DNA of 64,000 nt. Source: Actinomycetes bacterium. GTDB lineage: Bacteria; Actinomycetota; Acidimicrobiia; Acidimicrobiales; RAAP-2. The position numbers and the translations under genes were made by a program. The stretch is from contig JAJXUK010000001.1 of assembly GCA_021782915.1 (NCBI GenBank), positions 52,293-116,292 of the forward strand. Reading direction: 5' to 3'. Every line of letters starts with the position of its first letter. The first letter of the stretch is position 1. The notes below the pieces were generated by a model that was not told where the DNA came from, did no database searches, and was given only the letters and a program-made list of their open reading frames with translations. Below are positions 59,267-64,000 of the stretch, piece by piece.

Positions 59267-60943
59267 TCAGCGACGTCGATTCGCCGCCGAGATGACCGCC
59301 TCCAGCGAGGCCTCCAGGATCGACGAGCTCATCCCGACGCCCCACCACGTCGAGCCGTCGGTGCTCTCGGCCTCCACGTAGGCCACCGCCGAGGCGGTCG
59401 AGCCGGCGGTCAGGGCGTGCTCGTGGTAGTCGCGGACCTGGAAGTCGACGGCGAACTCGTCCTTGAGGCCGTTCATCATCGCGTCGATCGGCCCGTTTCC
59501 CTCGCCCTTGACCGTCACGTGCTGGGCGTTGACGATGAGCTGGGCGAAGATGCGCGTGCTGGTGGCGTCCGTGGAGACCTCCGAGCTGAGCAGCTGGATC
59601 GTGGGGTTCTCGGGCAGGTAGGTCGTCGTGAAGACGTCCCAGATCTCGGCCGGCGAGATCTCCGTGCCGGAGGCCTCGGTGAGCGCCTGGACGTGTCGGG
59701 AGAACTCGACCTGCATCGCCCGGGGCAGCTCGAGGCCGTGCTCCTGGGACAGCACGTAGGCCACCCCGCCCTTGCCGGACTGGGAGTTGACCCGAATGAT
59801 CGCCTCGTAGGTGCGACCCGTGTGCTTGGGATCGATGGGCAGGTACGGCACCTCCCAGAACTCGTAAGTGTCGCCGATGGCGGCCATGCCCTTCTTGATC
59901 GCGTCCTGGTGCGAACCGGAGAACGCGGTGTAGACGAGCTCACCGACGTAGGGGTGGCGCGGGTGAATCGGCAGCCGGTTGGCGAACTCGGCCACGTGTC
60001 GGACCTTGTCGATGTCGCGAACGTCCAGCATCGGGTCCACGCCCTGGCTGAACAGGTTGAGCGCCAGGTTCACGACGTCGACGTTGCCCGTGCGCTCGCC
60101 GTTGCCGAAGAGCGTGCCCTCGACGCGGTCGGCTCCGGCCAGTACGCCCAGCTCGGCCGCCGCCACCGCCGTGCCGCGATCGTTGTGCGGGTGCAGCGAG
60201 ATGAGCACCGCGTCGCGTCGCGCCACGTGACGCCCGAAGTACTCGATGGCGTCCGCGTACAGGTTCGGCGTGTACATCTCCACGGTCGCGGGCAGGTTGA
60301 GGATGAGCGGGCGCTGCGGGGTGGGATCGATCGCCTCGACCACGGCGTTGCAGATCTCCAGGGCGTAGTCGAGCTCGGTGCCGGTGAAGCTCTCCGGGGA
60401 GTACTCGTAGACGAACTCGGTGTTCGGCGAGGTCGACTCGAGGCTGCGACACAGCGCGGCCGCCTCGAGGGCGATCTGGGTGATGCCCTGCTTGTCCAGG
60501 CCGAAGACCACGCGCCGCTGCAGAGTCGAGGTCGAGTTGTAGAAGTGCACGATGGCCCGATGCACCCCGTGCAGGGACTCGTAGGTGCGCCGGATGAGGT
60601 CCTCGCGGCACTGGGTGAGGACCTGGATCGTGACGTCCGCGGGGATCAGGTCCTGCTCGATGATGTGGCGCACGAAGTCAAAGTCCGGCTGAGAGGCCGA
60701 GGGAAAGCCCACCTCGATCTCCTTGAAGCCCATCGCGACCAGCTGGGCGAACATGGCACCCTTGCGCTCCAGGTCCATCGGGTCGATGAGGGCCTGGTTG
60801 CCGTCGCGCAGGTCCACGCTGCACCAGCGTGGGGCCTGGCTCAGACGCTTGCTGGGCCACGTGCGATCGGCCAGGTCCACCGGCACCGTCGGGCGATACT
60901 TCATGTAGGCCATCGGGCTCGGCGTCTGGGGGTTGACTGGCAC
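59267..60943 (-). CDS. leuA: 2-isopropylmalate synthase
   Basis: 558 residues from the GTG at 60943, which has AGGAG upstream. First committed step of leucine synthesis. Long actinobacterial type: WCSVDLRDGNQALIDPMD, FKEIEVGFPSASQPDFDF, the metal site LISLHPHNDRGTAVAAAELG with HxH, GERTGNVDVVNLALNLF, and a C-terminal regulatory domain (from about 440) for leucine feedback. Preceded by a leader peptide and a terminator hairpin, so it is also controlled by attenuation. Confidence 0.96.
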   Translation of the reverse strand: MPVNPQTPSPMAYMKYRPTVPVDLADRTWPSKRLSQAPRWCSVDLRDGNQALIDPMDLERKGAMFAQLVAMGFKEIEVGFPSASQPDFDFVRHIIEQDLIPADVTIQVLTQCREDLIRRTYESLHGVHRAIVHFYNSTSTLQRRVVFGLDKQGITQIALEAAALCRSLESTSPNTEFVYEYSPESFTGTELDYALEICNAVVEAIDPTPQRPLILNLPATVEMYTPNLYADAIEYFGRHVARRDAVLISLHPHNDRGTAVAAAELGVLAGADRVEGTLFGNGERTGNVDVVNLALNLFSQGVDPMLDVRDIDKVRHVAEFANRLPIHPRHPYVGELVYTAFSGSHQDAIKKGMAAIGDTYEFWEVPYLPIDPKHTGRTYEAIIRVNSQSGKGGVAYVLSQEHGLELPRAMQVEFSRHVQALTEASGTEISPAEIWDVFTTTYLPENPTIQLLSSEVSTDATSTRIFAQLIVNAQHVTVKGEGNGPIDAMMNGLKDEFAVDFQVRDYHEHALTAGSTASAVAYVEAESTDGSTWWGVGMSSSILEASLEAVISAANRRR

Positions 60944-60982
60944 ACTGCTCCTTTCGCTCCGTCTCCACGTCATCCGAGTACT

Positions 60983-61007
60983 AAAAAACCCCCGCGAACG
61001 CGGGGGT
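60983..61007 (-). terminator. attenuator terminator in the leuA leader
   Basis: On the minus strand, CCCCCGC, a 4-nt loop and GCGGGGG are followed by six T residues: a textbook intrinsic terminator. It lies between the leader peptide and leuA, 40 nt before the leuA start, where it can only act as a conditional terminator. Confidence 0.88.
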
Positions 61008-61010
61008 GAG

Positions 61011-61030
61011 GGGCGGGCGTGAGCCCGCCC
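61011..61030 (-). promoter_or_regulatory. leader hairpin upstream of the leuA terminator
   Basis: Perfect 8-bp stem (GGGCGGGC with GCCCGCCC, loop of 4) that starts at the stop codon of the leader peptide. A ribosome stalled at the Leu codons would cover its 5' side, so it may be the pause or anti-antiterminator stem. Confidence 0.65.
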
Positions 61031-61068
61031 TAGGGCAGCAGCAGCTCGGAGGAACGACGAGTCGTCAC
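61030..61068 (-). CDS. leuA leader peptide (12 residues, three consecutive Leu)
   Basis: GTG start, then TTRRSSELLLP and TAG. Three adjacent leucine codons (all CTG) near the end, followed at once by a hairpin and the terminator, make this a leucine-sensing leader peptide. The -10 box ends 6 nt before the GTG, so the transcript begins at or next to the start codon and the peptide is translated without a ribosome-binding site. Confidence 0.85.
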   Translation of the reverse strand: MTTRRSSELLLP

Positions 61069-61074
61069 GACGCC

Positions 61075-61102
61075 ATTGTACCCGGCGTCGATGAAATGTA
61101 AA
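61075..61102 (-). promoter_or_regulatory. leuA promoter
   Basis: Minus strand TTTACA (61102-61097), 16-bp spacer, TACAAT (61080-61075). The best sigma-70-type promoter in the window. It shares the gap with the divergent 53-codon gene. Confidence 0.8.
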
Positions 61103-61115
61103 GAGGGCCCCGGGG

Positions 61116-61121
61116 CTAACC
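61116..61121 (+). promoter_or_regulatory. -10 box of the 53-residue membrane peptide gene
   Basis: TAACCT followed by 7 nt and the ATG at 61129. Confidence 0.45.
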
Positions 61122-61128
61122 TGAGCGC

Positions 61129-61290
61129 ATGGCCCTCCTGCGCAAGCTCACGAAACTGGCCCTCCTGGCCCTGGCCGCGGCCGTGATCGGCGCGATCGCC
61201 GTGTCGATCGTCGCGCGCCGCAAGAGCGCGGCCGCCTCGGACGTGACGATCGACGAGTGGCCCGACGTGCCCCAGAAGCCCGCGGCCTAG
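61129..61290 (+). CDS. 53-residue single-pass membrane protein
   Basis: Short basic start MALLRKLTK, one membrane helix ([19 protein letters not shown]), basic stop-transfer ARRK, and an acidic tail ending [12 protein letters not shown]. Small proteins with a helix followed by a W-P-x-V-P tail are familiar from actinobacterial genomes; function unknown. Good -10 spacing and strong membrane logic support it as real. It precedes the aldo/keto reductase by 25 bp. Confidence 0.7.
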   Translation: MALLRKLTKLALLALAAAVIGAIAVSIVARRKSAAASDVTIDEWPDVPQKPAA

Positions 61291-61315
61291 ACCCGCTCGA
61301 AAGAAGGGATACCCC

Positions 61316-62287
61316 ATGCAATACCGTCGTCTCGGCCGCTCCGGTCTGAAGGTGAGCGTGCTCTCCTTCGGCAGTTGGGTCACCTTCGGCAACCAGGACC
61401 AGCTCGGCACCGTCGAGCGGGCCGCCGAGTGCCTGGACGCGGCCCGCCAGGCCGGCGTCAACTTCTTCGACAACGCCGAGGCCTACGCCGGCGGCGAGTC
61501 CGAGCGCGTCATGGGCGAGGCCATCCGCCAGCTGGGCTGGGCCCGCCACGAGTACGTCGTGTCAACGAAGCTGTTCTGGGGCCTGCACGAGCAGGTCAAC
61601 ATGCGTAACACCCTGAACCGCAAGTACCTGAGCCAGGCCATCGAGGGCTCGCTCGAGCGCTTCGGGCTCGACTTCGTGGACCTGGTCTTCTGCCACCGAC
61701 CCGACCCGAACACGCCGCTCGAAGAGACGGTCTGGGCGATGAGCGACATGATCAGCCGGGGCCAGGCCCTCTACTGGGGCACCTCGGAGTGGTCGGCCGA
61801 CGAGATCCGTGCCGCCTACGAGATCGCCGAGCGCCACCACCTGCACAAGCCGCTCATGGAGCAGCCCCAGTACAACATCCTCTGGCGCGACAAGGTCGAG
61901 AAGGAATACAAGCGCCTCTACGAGGACATCGGCCTGGGCCTGACGATCTGGTCACCCCTGGCCTCGGGCCTCCTGACCGGCAAGTACCTCACCGGCGTGC
62001 CGGAAAACTCCCGGGCCAACCTGCCCGGCTACGAGTGGCTCAAGGGGATGCTCACCGACGAGGCCCGCAACCAGAAAGTCGCCCAACTCAAGGAGATCGC
62101 CGACGAGCTCGACGTCTCACTGGCCCAGATGTCCCTCGCCTGGTGCGCGAAGAATCCCAACGTCTCCACGGTCATCACCGGGGCATCAAACGCCGAGCAG
62201 GTGCGCGAGAACATGACCGCCCTGGACGTCATGCCAATGCTCACCCCGGAGATCATGGAGCGAATCGACCTGATCAGCCTCTTCTAG
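61316..62287 (+). CDS. aldo/keto reductase, voltage-gated potassium channel beta-subunit-like
   Basis: 323 residues. NADPH-dependent reductase with a TIM barrel. [21 protein letters not shown], catalytic Asp/Tyr in [14 protein letters not shown], Lys in VVSTKLFWG, His in [11 protein letters not shown], and the nucleotide-binding tail [26 protein letters not shown] and [15 protein letters not shown] are features of the Kv-beta (AKR6/YghZ) branch, which reduces aldehydes and methylglyoxal. GAAAGAAGG precedes the ATG. Confidence 0.93.
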   Translation: MQYRRLGRSGLKVSVLSFGSWVTFGNQDQLGTVERAAECLDAARQAGVNFFDNAEAYAGGESERVMGEAIRQLGWARHEYVVSTKLFWGLHEQVNMRNTLNRKYLSQAIEGSLERFGLDFVDLVFCHRPDPNTPLEETVWAMSDMISRGQALYWGTSEWSADEIRAAYEIAERHHLHKPLMEQPQYNILWRDKVEKEYKRLYEDIGLGLTIWSPLASGLLTGKYLTGVPENSRANLPGYEWLKGMLTDEARNQKVAQLKEIADELDVSLAQMSLAWCAKNPNVSTVITGASNAEQVRENMTALDVMPMLTPEIMERIDLISLF

Positions 62288-62381
62288 CGCCGACTGAGTT
62301 GCGGGAGCGACCAGATCGCGACGATCCTGGGGCCGACGGTTCCCGCGGCTAATTCAGTTAGAGTCCTCGGCATTCCAGGAG

Positions 62382-62411
62382 CACGGCGCGGCCAACGTTG
62401 GCCGCGCCGTG
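62382..62411. terminator. 30-bp perfect palindrome between convergent genes
   Basis: Left half CACGGCGCGGCCAAC is followed by its exact reverse complement. It lies 94 bp after the aldo/keto reductase and 35 bp after the stop of the beta-helix gene on the other strand. Very stable hairpin in either RNA, but without a T-run, so it is probably a bidirectional terminator or RNA 3' stabiliser. Confidence 0.6.
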
Positions 62412-62446
62412 TCCATCACAGTATTGAAATGTTAAGGCCGTGGATG

Positions 62447-63811
62447 CTAGTACGCACTCAAACGAACCGAGTGCATGAGCCACGGCTCGAAGCTGACACC
62501 CGTCGCTGAATCACAACCGTTATGCCCAGGTCCGGACGAGCACCCCCACCAATTCGACGTGGCGTCGACCGTGACACCTGTCTCACCATTGGCCCCCACG
62601 TCATTCCGAACGATGTTGTTGTTGTTGGCAGTCACTACGACGTCTCCGGCAGGTGGGCCAAGTTGCGAGATGGGATCCGCGACGGTCTGAGAAGCGAAGA
62701 AGCCGGTTCCGAATCCGGATATTGAGTTACCCGTCAGGGTTGCCGAGGCGTTCGCATAGCCGTAATAGAGCACATCAGTGACGATGTAGACGCCATACGT
62801 CCCGGTGGGATCAGTAGTTTTGGCACCCCTGCCACTCACCATGTTTCCGACGAAGGCCGTGCTGACTCCGGTCGCGGATCCAGGTGCAAGCGCACTTCCA
62901 AAGACTGCGAGACCCACGTAGCAGCCGCGAACCACGTTGTTCGAGACAGTGACCACGCCGTCCTGGGCGTAGGTGAAGATCCCATACCCACCCGTTGTGC
63001 AATTCTCAATCGTATTTCCTTCAATCACGTCGGGGGTCCCCGACCAGCCACTGTTGTCCGTGTGAATACCGCTCCCCGAGTCGACGACCGTGTTGTCAAG
63101 AAACTGCGTCCCCCCAGACCAATTAGCCGAGATCGCATCATTCGCCGCTGAAACAGTATTGCCTTCGATCAGGCCGGAACCGCCGAAGTTGAATATCGCG
63201 ACCGATTCAGCCGATCCCTGAACGTTACTTACAGTGTTGTCCACGAAACGGAAACCACTGCCGCCTGACGCCTCGTAGATGCCCCGGTGGTAGATGTCGC
63301 TCATAATGACGTCTTGCACCGTCAGGCCGTCGTAGACAGTCGGATAGTTGCGGAAATCATCAACGATGCCGTTTCTGGCGTTCACGGACGCGCCACCCAC
63401 CATGACGCCGCCCGTGAGGTTAGGGTTGGCCCCTTCAATACGCAAGTTGGCGATAGTGACATTGTCTGCTTGAACGAGGAACACCGTCGAGGATCCTGTG
63501 CAGAGAGTGCCCGCGCCCGGACTGTCACCACACTTTGGGCCATTCACGGCCGGGTAAACGACCGTCGTTGGACCAGAACCCATTATCGAGATCGTGATGG
63601 GGATCACGACGTTCTCCGCGTAGGTTCCGGGGCCGACCGAGATTTGATCACCGGGATTAGCCGCGTTCACCGCCGCCTGAATCGTCGAATACTGACACCC
63701 ACTGGCGCAAACCGTGAGGGACGCCGCAGATGCGGGAACTCCTGAAATCAGCGCGAGCGACATGGCGGAGAACATGACGAACGCCGATACAACTCGTAGA
63801 GGCAGTCTCAT
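62447..63811 (-). CDS. secreted right-handed parallel beta-helix protein
   Basis: 454 residues. Signal peptide 1-29 (VVSAFVMFSAMSLALISGVPASA split around the core), then CASGCQYSTIQAAVNAANPGDQISVGPGTYAENV (read in parts), the standard opening of pectate-lyase-like (NosD/PbH1) beta helices, and about ten coils marked by repeated DNTV, GNTI and NNVV turns. Six or so cysteines may form disulfides; the tail SNWWGCSSGPGHNGC is typical. No catalytic residues of polysaccharide lyases recognised. ATG with AAGGGGGG upstream. Base composition is distinctly lower in GC than neighbouring genes, suggesting transfer. Confidence 0.85.
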   Translation of the reverse strand: MRLPLRVVSAFVMFSAMSLALISGVPASAASLTVCASGCQYSTIQAAVNAANPGDQISVGPGTYAENVVIPITISIMGSGPTTVVYPAVNGPKCGDSPGAGTLCTGSSTVFLVQADNVTIANLRIEGANPNLTGGVMVGGASVNARNGIVDDFRNYPTVYDGLTVQDVIMSDIYHRGIYEASGGSGFRFVDNTVSNVQGSAESVAIFNFGGSGLIEGNTVSAANDAISANWSGGTQFLDNTVVDSGSGIHTDNSGWSGTPDVIEGNTIENCTTGGYGIFTYAQDGVVTVSNNVVRGCYVGLAVFGSALAPGSATGVSTAFVGNMVSGRGAKTTDPTGTYGVYIVTDVLYYGYANASATLTGNSISGFGTGFFASQTVADPISQLGPPAGDVVVTANNNNIVRNDVGANGETGVTVDATSNWWGCSSGPGHNGCDSATGVSFEPWLMHSVRLSAY

Positions 63812-64000
63812 AATGCCCCCCTTTCATGGTCTCACCACTTCGGGCGCGACCATGAGCAGGCATATCAAATCGAGAGCGGCCCGTCAATTGGCTTCATGTG
63901 CGCGGCACTGCCTTGACCAACGAAGATACCCGAAGCCGCCGGAACGCAGGCAATATCGGGCAAGACGCTCAGTCGCTCCTTGGGCCCAATCACGCTTGGC
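63812..64000. other. right-edge intergenic sequence
   Basis: 189 bp with no supported gene. It should contain the promoter of the beta-helix gene; I see no clear boxes. Confidence 0.4.

Noticed and set aside
1..64000. tRNA, rRNA, CRISPR arrays, integrases, prophage or plasmid genes
   Set aside because: I looked on both strands and found none; intergenic gaps are short and hold no cloverleaf or repeat-spacer pattern.

Overview
The window is high-GC DNA from an actinobacterium (Actinomycetota). Pointers are the TatA-less but wall-associated gene set (LytR-CpsA-Psr protein, NlpC/P60 hydrolase), the SUF system with SufU and a Rieske protein, many GTG starts with GTGA overlaps, actinobacterial-type Rrf2 and MutY proteins, and several acyl-CoA dehydrogenases. 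Acidimicrobiia is my guess for the class, but nothing here proves it. Genes are packed tightly on both strands. Many transcription units seem leaderless, with a TANNNT box 6-7 nt before the start codon.

Layout. 1-4.7 kb (minus): Rrf2 regulator, RNase HI, then lpd, an E2 acyltransferase and an in-frame LipB-LipA fusion that runs off the left edge. 4.7-8 kb: thiE, an alpha/beta hydrolase lacking its serine, an acyl-CoA dehydrogenase, a metallo-beta-lactamase-fold protein. 8-16.8 kb: a rearranged SUF iron-sulfur assembly locus, with sufC1-sufS-sufU on plus and sufB plus sufD-Rieske-sufC2 on minus, broken up by an LCP protein and an enoyl-CoA isomerase; there are two SufC ATPases. 16.8-31 kb: oligopeptidase B, mutY operon, acyl-CoA dehydrogenase, Ni/Co transporter with a CitE-like lyase, NlpC/P60, an Lgt-like protein, tryptophanase, and a two-part protein with a PemK-like C-terminus.

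31.3-47.0 kb is a molybdenum island. It holds mobA, a DUF6457-type small protein, fdhD, a YdeP-type formate dehydrogenase-like enzyme, moeA (with a coupled 29-codon leader ORF), cytochrome b561 plus an MsrP-like molybdoenzyme, two moaC-like genes, moaA, a BNR-repeat protein coupled to a MoaD-like carrier, a helix-turn-helix/Mop-domain regulator, a ModB-ModC fusion, modA, moaE, moaD and mogA. Together these import molybdate, build and mature the cofactor, and supply at least two molybdoenzymes. The most striking observation is that the two MoaC paralogues have lost complementary sets of catalytic residues, so each looks dead alone but a heteromer could form one complete active site.

47.0-49.8 kb: a 3' fragment of an acyl-CoA dehydrogenase gene, a 144-bp inverted-repeat element, a GNAT acetyltransferase and the intact paralogue of the fragment. 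49.8-62.3 kb: leucine and branched-chain synthesis (leuB-ilvE, greA-leuC-leuD, leuA with a leaderless LeuLeuLeu leader peptide and attenuator), plus a sphingosine-phosphate-lyase-like enzyme coupled to an FGGY sugar kinase, and an aldo/keto reductase. 62.4-63.8 kb: a secreted beta-helix protein.
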